A stretch of DNA of 64,000 nt from Paraburkholderia caballeronis (GTDB lineage: Bacteria > Pseudomonadota > Gammaproteobacteria > Burkholderiales > Burkholderiaceae). The stretch spans positions 1,116,001-1,180,000 of the forward strand of contig NZ_FNSR01000002.1 in NCBI RefSeq assembly GCF_900104845.1, written 5' to 3'. A program made the position numbers and the translations under genes. Of this stretch, positions 27,935-36,654 are shown piece after piece. Every line of letters starts with the position of its first letter. Position 1 is the stretch's first letter. Below the pieces are notes generated by a model. It was not told where the DNA came from, did not search any database, and saw nothing but the letters and a program-made list of their open reading frames with translations.

Positions 27935-28278
27935 GACGCGCTCCGCAGCAGGGGCATCGACGGTTGCATGAAAGACGGTTCGAAAGATCGCGCGGCCGGA
28001 ACGGATGCGCGGCGGGTGAATGTCGGTAGAAGGATACCGGGAAACGCGGGCCGCGCCAGCGTGGCCGAACGGCCAACGTGCGCGCGGTCACGGTGCGCAG
28101 AGGCCGCGTTCTGGCGTCGCGCGGCGGCGGCGCGGCTTCTGGCGACCCCTTCCGCGTGCTCATGCGGCACGGGTCGCCGCCAGATCGGCCGAGTGCGGCC
28201 TGCCGTGACCTCGGGACCACGCCATCCATGCACAGGGAGCCGCCGCATCCGGCCCGCGCGCCACCCCGTCACGCCACG
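27935..28278. other. Intergenic region, nothing recognised
   Basis: A 344-bp gap between the zinc-finger protein and the MFS exporter genes, both on the minus strand. It is GC-rich with no iteron-like element, clear terminator or RNA gene seen. Confidence 0.35.
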
Positions 28279-29571
28279 CTATGCGCCGGCCGTCGTCGGC
28301 GTCGGCTCCTCGCGCTCCAGCGAGCGCGTGCCGCGCAGTTCGGGAAACAGCTTCATCCACAGCAGCGCGACGCCGATCGTCGCGAGCCCGCCGATCAGCA
28401 CCGCGCGCTGCGCCCCCCACCATCCGGCCGTCACGCCCGACTCGAATTCGCCGAGCTGGTTCGACGTGCCGATGAACAGCGAATTGACCGCGCTGACGCG
28501 CCCGAGCATTTCGTCCGGCGTGCGCAACTGCACGAGCGACAGCCGCACGACGACGCTGACCACGTCCGACGCGCCGAGCAGCGCGAGCGCGACCAGCGAC
28601 ACGATCAGGCTGTGCGACAGCCCGAACGCGACCGTCGCAAGCCCGAACACGATCACGCCGCCGAACATCGCGGCGCCCGGCCGCCGCCGCAGCGGGAAAT
28701 GCGCGAGCCAGATCGTGCCGGCCAGCGCGCCGACCGCCGACGCGGAGCGCAGCAGCCCGAGTTCGATCGGCCCCGCATGCAGGATGTCGCGCGCGAACAC
28801 CGGCAGCAGCGCGGTCGCGCCGCCGAACAGCACCGCGAACAGGTCGAGCGACAGCGCGCCGAGAATCACCGGCTGCGAGCGGATGAACGCGATGCCCGAG
28901 AACACCGATTCGAGCGTGACCGGCGCGCGCGACGCCGGTTTCGTCTGCAACGGAATCGTGACGACGAGCGCGGCGGCCAGCGCAAACGACAGCGCGCACG
29001 CGAGATACGCCGGCCCCGCGCCGATCCCGTACAGCAGGCCGCCGAACGCGGGGCCGACGATCTGCGCGGTCTGGTTCGCGGCCGTCGCCCACGCGGTCGC
29101 CTGCGGCAGTTGCGGGCGCGGCACGACGCCCGGCAGCAGCGACGAGATCGCCGGCGACTCGAATGCGCGCGCCGCGCCGACGCACGCCGCGAGCAGATAG
29201 ATCAGCGGCGCGCTCAGCCAGCCGCCGAACGTGCCCCACGCGAACACCAGCGCAGCGACGCTTTCGACGCCCTGACAGATCGCGGCGATGCGCCGCCGGT
29301 CGTAGCGGTCCGCGACGTGGCCCACGACGAGCGTCAGCACGAACATCGGCAGGAACTGCGCGAGGCCGACGAGGCCGAGCGCGAACGCGCTGTGCGTGAG
29401 CGCATAGATGTGCCAGCCCATCGCGACCGCGAGCATCTGGAACGACAGCGACGACAGCACGCGCGCCCCCCAGAAGCGCTGGAACGCGCGGTTGCGCATC
29501 AGCGCGGGCGGCGCGGCGCGTTCGAACGCGCCGGCGGGGTCGTCGTCGGGAGCCGGGGAGGACGGATTCAT
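28279..29571 (-). CDS. MFS exporter (EntS/MFS_3 type)
   Basis: A 430-residue major facilitator of the drug:H+ antiporter-3/EntS type. NRAFQRFWGARVLSSLSFQMLAVAMGWHIY is the characteristic first helix region and VGHVADRYDRRRI the loop 2-3 signature. Twelve membrane segments are expected. Such proteins export siderophores or drugs; no siderophore genes are nearby, so the substrate is open. Its start lies 107 bp from a ModE-like palindrome at 29678 that also faces the next gene. Confidence 0.82.
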   Translation of the reverse strand: MNPSSPAPDDDPAGAFERAAPPALMRNRAFQRFWGARVLSSLSFQMLAVAMGWHIYALTHSAFALGLVGLAQFLPMFVLTLVVGHVADRYDRRRIAAICQGVESVAALVFAWGTFGGWLSAPLIYLLAACVGAARAFESPAISSLLPGVVPRPQLPQATAWATAANQTAQIVGPAFGGLLYGIGAGPAYLACALSFALAAALVVTIPLQTKPASRAPVTLESVFSGIAFIRSQPVILGALSLDLFAVLFGGATALLPVFARDILHAGPIELGLLRSASAVGALAGTIWLAHFPLRRRPGAAMFGGVIVFGLATVAFGLSHSLIVSLVALALLGASDVVSVVVRLSLVQLRTPDEMLGRVSAVNSLFIGTSNQLGEFESGVTAGWWGAQRAVLIGGLATIGVALLWMKLFPELRGTRSLEREEPTPTTAGA

Positions 29572-29677
29572 GGATGGGCGGGCAGCGCGAAACCGGATGC
29601 GGAAAGTGGCCGAAGGGCGACAAGTTTAGTGCAACCGGCGCGATCCGGCCGAGCGGTTCGCGCGAGCCCGCGCGCAT

Positions 29678-29701
29678 CGTTATATCCTATAGAATACATC
29701 G
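29678..29701. promoter_or_regulatory. ModE-like operator 1
   Basis: CGTTATAT-N8-ATACATCG, an imperfect 8-8-8 palindrome with the same geometry as known ModE sites (CGNTATAT-N8-AYATAACG type). It lies between the divergent MFS exporter and the unknown gene starting near 29766-29796, and could regulate either. Confidence 0.6.
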
Positions 29702-29795
29702 GTGCGTTTCGCGGCGAGCGCGGAACCCGTGGATTACGGATTGCGAATCGGCAAGAGGGGGCAGGTTGGACAGCAGCGAACGCGGAACCGTCGGG

Positions 29796-30362
29796 ATGCC
29801 GGCCGCCATTGCGTGGCAGCAGGACGGCCTGCCGGCGAAGATCGTCACGCTGCGGCCGGCGTCGAGCCGGGAGCGCGCGGAAGCGATCCGCGACGTGATC
29901 GACGGCTTCCGGCAACTGCGCGGCAGCGTGCATCGTTTCGTGCTGATGTTCGCGGCGGGCACGGAGACGCCCGCGGTCGCCGAGGCCGGCGACGCCGCGT
30001 CGTTGCAGCCGCTGCTGTCGACGCTCGCGCGGCAGCTCGACACCGCGAGTTTCGCGCGCCGCCGCGAACTGAAGCGCGCGATCCGCGATGCGCGCCGGCT
30101 CGAACAGCGGCGCGACGCGATCTTCTTCGACACGCTCAGCCACGATTGCGACGCGATGCGCCGGACGGCCGCCGAACTGGAGCGCATCGACGCGACGTTC
30201 GTCGGACTGTGCGTCGAGCACGTGCTCGAACAGCACCGGCATGCGCCGGCCGCCCCGCGTCCGCCGCTGCGGCGCGCGCCGCAGACGGCGACGGTGACGG
30301 CTGCTTCGCCCGCCGCGATCACGACCGTCGAAACGCACGCGGACGCGCCTGCTTCACCGTAA
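29796..30362 (+). CDS. Unknown helical protein behind a ModE-like operator
   Basis: About 188 residues from ATG 29796 (MPAAIAWQQDGLPAKIV). A TTG at 29766 with a GAGGGGG stretch upstream is an alternative start adding ten residues. The body is helical and charged (SRERAEAIRDVIDGFRQLRGSVHRF, then RRRELKRAIRDARRLEQRRDAIFFD), with a Pro/Ala/Thr-rich tail. There is one short cysteine-bearing segment, DATFVGLCVEHVLEQ. No known domain is recognised. It is followed by the DUF2325 gene, and both have ModE-like palindromes upstream, suggesting control by molybdate. Confidence 0.65.
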   Translation: MPAAIAWQQDGLPAKIVTLRPASSRERAEAIRDVIDGFRQLRGSVHRFVLMFAAGTETPAVAEAGDAASLQPLLSTLARQLDTASFARRRELKRAIRDARRLEQRRDAIFFDTLSHDCDAMRRTAAELERIDATFVGLCVEHVLEQHRHAPAAPRPPLRRAPQTATVTAASPAAITTVETHADAPASP

Positions 30363-30412
30363 TCCGCCGCTCCCGATGCCAGCGCCGCCGCCCGCAGCAG
30401 CGGACTTTTTAT

Positions 30413-30436
30413 CGTTATATCCTGTGGTATATTTCG
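30413..30436 (+). promoter_or_regulatory. ModE-like operator 2
   Basis: CGTTATAT-N8-ATATTTCG lies 82 bp before the DUF2325 gene. Its first 10 bases (CGTTATATCC) are identical to operator 1, although the flanking sequences differ. Confidence 0.6.
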
Positions 30437-30518
30437 GACTCGATGCGCGCCAGATCCTGACGGTTTCCAGCCCCGGCGCGCGCAATCGTTTCGAGCTTCG
30501 ACCGGATCAGAGGTCATC

Positions 30519-31868
30519 ATGCACGCACCGCCGTTCCGCCTTGCCCGCACGCCGGGCACCGCGTCGCCGGACGACGCACCCCACCTCCGCGCCTTCGCCC
30601 GCGCCGCGGACGACGCCTGCTGCGGCCCGTCCGAGGCCGAACTGAAACGCGCGAAACACCACCGCACGCGTCTGTCCGATCTGGATGCGCATCTGCACTG
30701 CTCGATCATCGGCACGTGTCTCAGCACGCACGAACTGCGCAAGCTCGTGCCGAAGTTCACGCCGCTCGATCCGCATCGCGCAACCGACCTCGAAATCCAT
30801 CACGCGGCGGTCGAACTCGCGATTCACGGCGGCGCCGGCGGCAAGGCGCTGCAAAAGGCGCTCGACACGCGTTATGCGGGCGCGGTGCGCCGCTTCGCCT
30901 CCGCGCGCGACGCCGAAGCGCTGCTCGCGCTGTGGAACGAGTCGCTCGCGAGCGGCGACATCCCGCCCGCGTACTGGGCGCTGATGATCCACCCGTGCGC
31001 GACGATGGAAGTGCGGCAGGCCGCGTTCGGCGAACTGCATATGCTGTCGCATCTGGTCGGCGCGGCGAATCGCGCGGACATCCGCCGTCTCGTCGCGCTC
31101 GAAGCGGAGAACGCGGAACTGCGCTCGAAGATCGACCGGCAGCAGGTGCGGTTGCAGCAGATGAGCGTGGAGCGCGACGCGGCCCGCAACGCGCTCGAAG
31201 CACACCTGGCGCAGCCGGCCGCCCGTCCTTCGGCGGACGACGAACGTCTCGAAGCGGAAGTCGCGTCGCTGCGCGAGGCGCTGGCCGCGCGCGACGCACG
31301 GCTCGCGCTGCACACGAACCGGCGCGAAGCGGCCGAACAGCGCGCGGCGGCGGACGAAGCAACGGCCCGCACGCTGCGCACGCAGCTCGACGAAGCGCGC
31401 GCGCTGATCGACGCGCTGCGCGCGGAAGCGCACGCGGTCGAACAGGCGATGCAGCAGAACGACGAAGCGGACCGGACCGACGCCGGCCAGCCCGCATGGC
31501 GCGACGCGCTGAGGGGCCGGCGCATCGTCTATGTCGGCGGACGGCCCAGTTCGAACCACGCGCTGAAACGCTGGGTCGAGTCGGCGGGCGGCGAACTGAC
31601 CGTGCACGACGGCGGCATCGAGGATCGCAAGGGGCTGCTCGCATCCGCGCTGGCCGGTGCCGACCTCGCGGTGTTCCCGGTCGACTGCGTCGACCACGAT
31701 TCGATGAACATGCTGAAGCGCGTCTGCGACCGGCATCAGGTCGCATATCATCCGCTGCGGACCGCGAGCGTCGCGAGCTTCGTCGAATTGATGTCGCGGC
31801 TTTATACGGGCGTCACCGCGATGCCCGTCGCCGTGCCGGTGTCGCGCTTCTGCCTGCGTCACGGCTAA
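30519..31868 (+). CDS. DUF2325-domain protein with long coiled coil
   Basis: A 449-residue protein in three parts. The N-terminal third is a compact domain with a CC pair and HLHCSIIGTCLSTHELRKL. The middle (about 195-320) is coiled coil (LEAENAELRSKIDRQQVRLQQ and similar). The C-terminal part (about 330-430) is DUF2325: GRRIVYVGGRPSSNHALKRWVESAGGEL, ending with AVFPVDCVDHDSMNMLKRVC. DUF2325 has no established function. A ModE-like palindrome in its promoter and its place beside modE, nifQ-like and modA genes suggest a role connected with molybdenum. AGAGGTCATC precedes ATG 30519. Confidence 0.8.
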   Translation: MHAPPFRLARTPGTASPDDAPHLRAFARAADDACCGPSEAELKRAKHHRTRLSDLDAHLHCSIIGTCLSTHELRKLVPKFTPLDPHRATDLEIHHAAVELAIHGGAGGKALQKALDTRYAGAVRRFASARDAEALLALWNESLASGDIPPAYWALMIHPCATMEVRQAAFGELHMLSHLVGAANRADIRRLVALEAENAELRSKIDRQQVRLQQMSVERDAARNALEAHLAQPAARPSADDERLEAEVASLREALAARDARLALHTNRREAAEQRAAADEATARTLRTQLDEARALIDALRAEAHAVEQAMQQNDEADRTDAGQPAWRDALRGRRIVYVGGRPSSNHALKRWVESAGGELTVHDGGIEDRKGLLASALAGADLAVFPVDCVDHDSMNMLKRVCDRHQVAYHPLRTASVASFVELMSRLYTGVTAMPVAVPVSRFCLRHG

Positions 31869-31894
31869 CCGCAACGGGGCGGCCTCTCAGGCTT

Positions 31895-32281
31895 TTAACG
31901 CCGCACGAGCTTCGTCAGCGCGTTGATTTCCGGCGCGCACGCGGCGGCCGCGCGCGTTTCGATGTCGCGATAGAGCCGGATGATCTCTTCGCCGACCGGC
32001 GTCAGCGCGCTGCCGCCGCCGCTCTGCCCGCCATGTCCCGATATCGTCGCCGGCGATTTCAGCGCGCGGTTCAGTTCGTCCATCAGCAGCCATGCGCGCC
32101 GGTACGACATGTTCAGGCTGCGCGCGGCCGCCGAGATCGAACCGTGTTCGCGCACGGCTTCGAGCAGCGATACCTTGCCTGGCCCGAGCGCGATGGTGTC
32201 GTCCTGCATGATGCGCATGCGAAAGCGCACGACAGGCCCCTTGCGGGCGGGCATGTCCGGATCGTGAGCAGATTGGGTCAT
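31895..32281 (-). CDS. modE: ModE-type regulator, DNA-binding domain only
   Basis: A 128-residue winged-helix protein. LGPGKVSLLEAVREHGSISAAARSLNMSYRRAWLLMDELNRAL is the ModE N-terminal HTH, and GGQSGGGSALTPVGEEIIRLYRDIE completes the fold. The C-terminal molybdate-binding Mop/TOBE domains of full-length ModE (about 260 residues) are absent. Molybdate could be sensed through the separate two-Mop-domain protein at 32948, or this short form may act differently. It is the third gene of a minus-strand group with that protein and the NifQ-like gene. Confidence 0.85.
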   Translation of the reverse strand: MTQSAHDPDMPARKGPVVRFRMRIMQDDTIALGPGKVSLLEAVREHGSISAAARSLNMSYRRAWLLMDELNRALKSPATISGHGGQSGGGSALTPVGEEIIRLYRDIETRAAAACAPEINALTKLVRR

Positions 32282-32343
32282 GCGCGAAAGGATACACGAT
32301 GGGCGGCGCGCGCCCTACCGGTGTGGCGCGTCCGATCGACGGG

Positions 32344-32946
32344 TCAATGAGCCGCCGGAAAGCAGAAGCCGAAGTCCTCGCAGCCGGGACAGCCGGGCGA
32401 TGGCCCCGGTGTCGCGCCGGTCGCCAGCGCGAGTTCGCGGGCGAGGAATTTCTTCCAGCGCATCCCGTCGACGTTGCGCGCGACCAGCGCCGGAAAAAAG
32501 CGGTCGAGCATCGCGGTGACGTCGTCGCGGCCGCCGAGGCCGAGGTCGCGCCACAGATGATCGGGCCGCAGGCACGCATGCGCGACGATCGTCGCGATAG
32601 CGGCCATGTCGTCGCGATCGACGTCCGGCGACGCGAAGCCCATCAATAACGACTGCATCGCGACGACGAACGCCGCATATCGTTCGTCGACGATCACGGT
32701 CACCTCGTCCGCCGTCGGCAACGGCTGCGCGCCGGCAGCGAAGTGACGCCCGAACACCCCCGCAAGCTGCCGCGGCGACAACCCGAGCAACGCCAGTTCG
32801 CCGCGCACCTCGCGGGCCGCGACGAGACGCGCGAAAAGCCGCGCGTCGCTCGACCGTGCGCGTTGCGCGCCGCCGGCCAGTTCGTCGCAACGCGCGGCGA
32901 CGGCCGCCGTGACGTTCGAAGTCGGGCCGCCGCGCGCTTCGGCCAT
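32344..32946 (-). CDS. NifQ-family protein with incomplete cysteine motif
   Basis: A 200-residue protein. Its C-terminal region (DHLWRDLGLGGRDDVTAMLDRFFPALVARNVDGMRWKKFLARELALATG, read here in pieces) matches NifQ, the molybdenum donor for nitrogenase cofactor assembly. NifQ usually ends with C-x4-C-x2-C-x5-C. Here only C-x2-C-x5-C is present (CPGCEDFGFC), and the first cysteine is a glycine. No nif genes are in the window, so a general molybdenum-handling role is inferred. Its ATG is one base after the stop of the Mop-domain gene, so the two are probably co-translated. Confidence 0.75.
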   Translation of the reverse strand: MAEARGGPTSNVTAAVAARCDELAGGAQRARSSDARLFARLVAAREVRGELALLGLSPRQLAGVFGRHFAAGAQPLPTADEVTVIVDERYAAFVVAMQSLLMGFASPDVDRDDMAAIATIVAHACLRPDHLWRDLGLGGRDDVTAMLDRFFPALVARNVDGMRWKKFLARELALATGATPGPSPGCPGCEDFGFCFPAAH

Positions 32947-32947
32947 G

Positions 32948-33376
32948 TCAGTCGTCGACGCCGACGATCACGCTCGACGCCTTGAACAGCGCGGTCGCCG
33001 GCTTGCCCGCCGCGAGCCCGAGGCGATCGACGCTGTCGTTCGTGACGATCGCCGCGATCTGCGCGCCGCCCGGCGCGGCGATCACGACCTCGGCGTTCAC
33101 CGCGCCCTTCTCGACCGACGCGATGGCGCCGGCGATGCGGTTGCGCGTGGACACGTTGCTGCCGTCGCCGTCGATCAGCACGATCACCGACGACGCCTTC
33201 ACGAGCGCGAATGCCGGCTTGCCGGCCGCGAGGCCGAGCGACGCCGCGCTGCCGTGCGTGATGATCGCGACGAGTTCCAGGCCGGAATCGATGCGCAGCG
33301 TGATTTCGTCGTTGACGGCGCCGGGTTTCACGGCGCTCACCTGGCCGTTGAAGTGGTTGCGGGCACTGGTTCGCAT
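32948..33376 (-). CDS. modG: Molbindin with two Mop (TOBE) domains, ModG-like
   Basis: A 142-residue protein made of two tandem Mop domains, about residues 5-70 (SARNHFNGQVSAVKPGAVNDEITLRI) and 77-140 (STRNRIAGAIASVEKGAVNAEVVI). Each ends with LGLAAGKPA-ALxKASSVIV. Di-Mop proteins bind several molybdate or tungstate ions and buffer them in the cytosol. It may also supply the sensor function that the short ModE lacks. GAGGAG precedes the ATG at 33376. It is divergent from modA, and ModE-like operator 3 lies between them. Confidence 0.9.
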   Translation of the reverse strand: MRTSARNHFNGQVSAVKPGAVNDEITLRIDSGLELVAIITHGSAASLGLAAGKPAFALVKASSVIVLIDGDGSNVSTRNRIAGAIASVEKGAVNAEVVIAAPGGAQIAAIVTNDSVDRLGLAAGKPATALFKASSVIVGVDD

Positions 33377-33518
33377 GAAGATCTCCTCGGGACGTCGCCG
33401 CAAGGGATGGCCCCTTGCACGGTTGAAAGACGTCAGTGTAGCGGCGCGCACGCGGCTCGTGCGGTCGCATGCGCCGCTCCCCCTTCATCCGGACGGCTGC
33501 ATGAAACCGTCCAGCCAT

Positions 33519-33542
33519 CGTAATATATCCACCTTTATAACG
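33519..33542. promoter_or_regulatory. ModE-like operator 3 (modA promoter)
   Basis: CGTAATAT-N8-TTATAACG is the best of the three palindromes, only 16 bp before the modA ATG and 142 bp from the divergent di-Mop gene. A molybdate-ModE repressor bound here would block the transporter operon, as known in E. coli. Confidence 0.7.
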
Positions 33543-33558
33543 GTACGGGGTACAGGAC

Positions 33559-34437
33559 ATGATCCGCAAGCTTCTGGCATCTGTTGTCGTAGTGGCCGGC
33601 GTGATGGGCGCCGGCGTCGCGTCAGCCGACGAAACCGATGTGAACGTGCTGTACGCGGGTTCGCTCGTGAACCTGATGGAGCGCAGCGTCGGCCCGGCGT
33701 TCGAGAAGGAAACCGGCCTGCACTTCAAGGGATACGCGGCCGGCTCGAACAAGATCGCGAACGAGATCAAGGGCGGCCTGCGGCGCGGCGACGTGTTCAT
33801 CAGCGCGAGCCCGAAGGTCAACACGACCCTGATGGGCGAAGCGAACGGCAACCGCGTGACGTGGTACGTGAACTTCGCGGAATCGCCGCTGCTGATCGGC
33901 TATAACCCGAAGAGCCGCTTTGCGAACGACTTCCGCACGAAGCAGTGGGATCAGGTGCTGCGCGAGCCGGGCCTGCGCATCGGCCGCACCGATCCGAAGC
34001 TCGACCCGAAGGGCGCGTTCACCGTCGAACTGATGACGAAGGCCGCCGAGCAGTATCACCAGCCGGACCTCGTCGAGAAGACGCTCGGCGCGCCGGAGAA
34101 TCCCGCGCAGGTGCTGCCCGAGGAAACGCTGGTCGGCCGCCTTCAGTCGGGCCAGCTCGACGCGGGCTTCTTCTACTCGACCGAGACGTCGGACCTGAAG
34201 ATCCCGTCGATCCACCCGGCGCCCGAACTGAAGATCAAGGCGAGCTACACGCTGACGATCCTCAACGACGCGCCGAACAGCGCCGGCGCCGCGCGCTTCG
34301 TCAACTTCCTGTTGAGCGCCGAAGGCCGCAAGCTGCTCGCCGACCACGGCGTCGACGTCGTCCGGCCGGGCGTCACGGGCAACGCGCAGAGCATTCCCGC
34401 CTCGGTGCAGGCCGTCATCGACGCCGCCCAGCAATGA
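33559..34437 (+). CDS. modA: Molybdate/tungstate-binding periplasmic protein
   Basis: A 292-residue binding protein with a signal peptide (about residues 1-23, ending ASA). The mature part begins with VNVLYAGSLVNLMERSVGPAFEKETG, the oxyanion-binding start of the WtpA/ModA-like families, followed by GYAAGSNKIANEIKGGLRRGDVFISASPKV. It delivers molybdate or tungstate to the fused permease-ATPase, whose ATG overlaps its stop (ATGA). Sequence alone does not decide between tungstate and molybdate. The ModE-like operator just upstream favours molybdenum control. Confidence 0.88.
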   Translation: MIRKLLASVVVVAGVMGAGVASADETDVNVLYAGSLVNLMERSVGPAFEKETGLHFKGYAAGSNKIANEIKGGLRRGDVFISASPKVNTTLMGEANGNRVTWYVNFAESPLLIGYNPKSRFANDFRTKQWDQVLREPGLRIGRTDPKLDPKGAFTVELMTKAAEQYHQPDLVEKTLGAPENPAQVLPEETLVGRLQSGQLDAGFFYSTETSDLKIPSIHPAPELKIKASYTLTILNDAPNSAGAARFVNFLLSAEGRKLLADHGVDVVRPGVTGNAQSIPASVQAVIDAAQQ

Positions 34438-36272
34438 GTCGTGCGCCCGCGCGGCCGCTGTTATGGCTGGCCGCGCTGCTCGCCGTCTATCTGTGCGCGC
34501 CGTTCATCGCCAGCATCCCGGAGATCGGCCGCGCCGACTGGGCAGGCGTGGACTGGCGCGCGACCGGATCGGCGGTCGGCGTGTCGGTCGCGAGCGCGAG
34601 CGTCGCGACGCTCGTGATCCTGATCGGCGGCGTGCCGCTCGGCTACTGGCTCGCGCGTTCGCAGTCGCGCGCGGTCGAGCTGCTCGGCTTCGTCGTGCAG
34701 TTGCCGCTCGCGCTGCCGCCGCTCACGAGCGGCGTGCTGCTGCTGTTCCTGCTCGGCCCGTATAGCCCCGTGGGCATGCTGTCCGGCGGCACGCTGACCG
34801 ATTCGTTCACCGGCATCGTGCTCGCGGAGACGTTCGTCGCCGCGCCGTTCCTGATCGTCGCCGCGCGCTCGGCGTTCTCGGCCGTCGATCCGGTCTACGA
34901 CGACGTGGCCGCGACGCTCGGCCATCGCGCGGGCAGCCGCTTCTTTCGCGCGACGCTGCCGGTCGCATGGCCGGCGATCCGCGCGGGCCTCGCGCTCGCG
35001 TGGCTGCGCGCGTTCGGCGAGTTCGGCGCGACGGTGATGGTCGCGTATCACCCGTACTCGCTGCCGGTGTTTACGTATGTGGTGTTCGGCAGCCAGGGGC
35101 TGCCCGCGATGATGCCGCTGCTGTTGCCGACGCTCGCGATCGCGGTGGTCTGCGCGGTGCTGTCGGTGTACAGCCGCAATACGCGGATGTCGGCGGCGGG
35201 TGTCGTGCCGCACGACAACGGCGACGAACCCGCGGCGCCCGTCGCCGCCGCATTGCCGGCCGACATCGACGAACTGCGTCTCGCGTTCGACATCAAGCGC
35301 CGGCTCGGCGCGTTCAGTCTCGACGTGACGTGGCGTCCGGCGACGCGGCGTCTCGCGATCATCGGGCCATCCGGGTCCGGCAAGTCGCTTGCGCTGCGAA
35401 TCATCGCGGGGCTGGAGCCGAACGACGCCGGCTCGGTCACGCTCGGCCGCACCGACCTCGGCGCGCTGCCGCCGGAGCGCAGGCAGATCGGCTACATGCC
35501 GCAGGACTACGGCCTCTTTCCGCACATGACAGTGACGCAGCAACTCGCGTTTCCGGTCGATGCGGACGCCGCAAGCGCGCGTTACTGGATCGAGCATCTC
35601 GGTTTGAGCACGCTGACCACGCGGCTGCCGCGCGAGCTTTCGTTCGGGCAACGCCAGCGCGTCGCGCTCGCGCGCGCGCTCACGCGGCACAGTCAACTGC
35701 TGCTGTTCGACGAGCCGTTCGCCGCGCTCGACACGCCGCGACGGCGTCGGCTGCAACAGTCGCTGCGCGCGTTGCAGCAGGAGATCGCGGCGGTCACGGT
35801 GATCGTCACGCACGATCCGGACGAAGCCGCGCAACTCGCCGACGAAGTGATCGTGATCGAGCACGGACGCGTGCTGCAGGCCGGGTCGGTTCACGCGGTG
35901 TTCGAGCGGCCGGCGACGTTGCGCGTCGCCGATCTGCTCGGGCTGCACAACATCGGCGAAGGCGTGGTGCGCGCGGCGGGCGAGATCCAGACCGCCGGCG
36001 GGCTCGTGCTTGCAACCGCCGACCGTTCGCTTGCGACCGGCACGCGCGTGATGTGGCGGGTGTCGCCGCGGGCGCTGCGCGCGACGCCGGACGGCGCGTA
36101 TGCCGGTTCGATCGGCGGCGGGACGCTGCGTCATGGCGATCGTTACGTGACGGTCGAAGTCGGCGGCGAGTCGTTCGACATCGCGGCAGAAGACGCGCCG
36201 ATCATGGCGGCCGATGCGCTGCGTTTTGCGATCGATCCGGGTGGCGTGTCGATATGGGCGGCCGGAAGCTGA
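34434..36272 (+). CDS. modBC: Fused molybdate permease-ATPase (ModB-ModC)
   Basis: A 612-residue single chain. Residues about 1-240 are a ModB-type permease with the EAA loop ATLGHRAGSRFFRATLPVAWP. A linker of about 30 residues follows. Residues about 280-490 are a ModC ATPase with Walker A (GPSGSGKSLAL), the LSFGQRQRVALARAL signature and LLLFDEPFAALD. A C-terminal TOBE-like domain (about 510-600) completes ModC. The signature motif has F for the usual G and Walker A ends KSL rather than KST, both tolerated changes. An 11-bp-stem terminator follows at 36341. Confidence 0.88.
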   Translation: MSRAPARPLLWLAALLAVYLCAPFIASIPEIGRADWAGVDWRATGSAVGVSVASASVATLVILIGGVPLGYWLARSQSRAVELLGFVVQLPLALPPLTSGVLLLFLLGPYSPVGMLSGGTLTDSFTGIVLAETFVAAPFLIVAARSAFSAVDPVYDDVAATLGHRAGSRFFRATLPVAWPAIRAGLALAWLRAFGEFGATVMVAYHPYSLPVFTYVVFGSQGLPAMMPLLLPTLAIAVVCAVLSVYSRNTRMSAAGVVPHDNGDEPAAPVAAALPADIDELRLAFDIKRRLGAFSLDVTWRPATRRLAIIGPSGSGKSLALRIIAGLEPNDAGSVTLGRTDLGALPPERRQIGYMPQDYGLFPHMTVTQQLAFPVDADAASARYWIEHLGLSTLTTRLPRELSFGQRQRVALARALTRHSQLLLFDEPFAALDTPRRRRLQQSLRALQQEIAAVTVIVTHDPDEAAQLADEVIVIEHGRVLQAGSVHAVFERPATLRVADLLGLHNIGEGVVRAAGEIQTAGGLVLATADRSLATGTRVMWRVSPRALRATPDGAYAGSIGGGTLRHGDRYVTVEVGGESFDIAAEDAPIMAADALRFAIDPGGVSIWAAGS

Positions 36273-36283
36273 GAACCGGCGCT

Positions 36284-36634
36284 CCTGAAAAGGCTCACCT
36301 AACGGTGATAAACCCGCATTGAGCCGCGCAGGCCGTCGTGCTGAAAGCCCCGTCAAATGGGGCTTTCAGAGCGCCCGCCAGGCCGGCGGGCAGCCGTCGC
36401 CACCCTGCTCCCGGAAACACTCACCTTTACGTCCGTGTGACAGGCGTCGGATCGTTCAGCCGGGCGCACGGCACGCATTAACGCGTGTGCGTCCGATCGG
36501 ATGCGCGGAAAAAACCGCTTAAAACAGGCATCGCAATCCGTCTCACATCGAAACGGGGGCACGCCGCGTAACGCACGGGTGCAAGCGCATCGCTTCCATC
36601 CATCACCCAGCGGATGGTCCCGAAAATACTCACC
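36284..36634 (+). repeat. Three dispersed iteron-like elements (36284-36299, 36410-36425, 36619-36634)
   Basis: The elements are CCTG-AAAAGG-CTCACC, CCCG-GAAACA-CTCACC and CCCG-AAAATA-CTCACC. They lie in the 380-bp gap between modBC and the unknown gene at 36655. The first starts 11 bp after the modBC stop. Confidence 0.75.
36341..36369 (+). terminator. Strong hairpin after modBC
   Basis: CTGAAAGCCCC and GGGGCTTTCAG form a perfect 11-bp stem with loop GTCAAAT. There is no U-run, but the stem strength and position after modBC support termination or mRNA 3'-end protection. Confidence 0.6.
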
Positions 36635-36654
36635 TTCGGCCCATCCCGGCCGCG

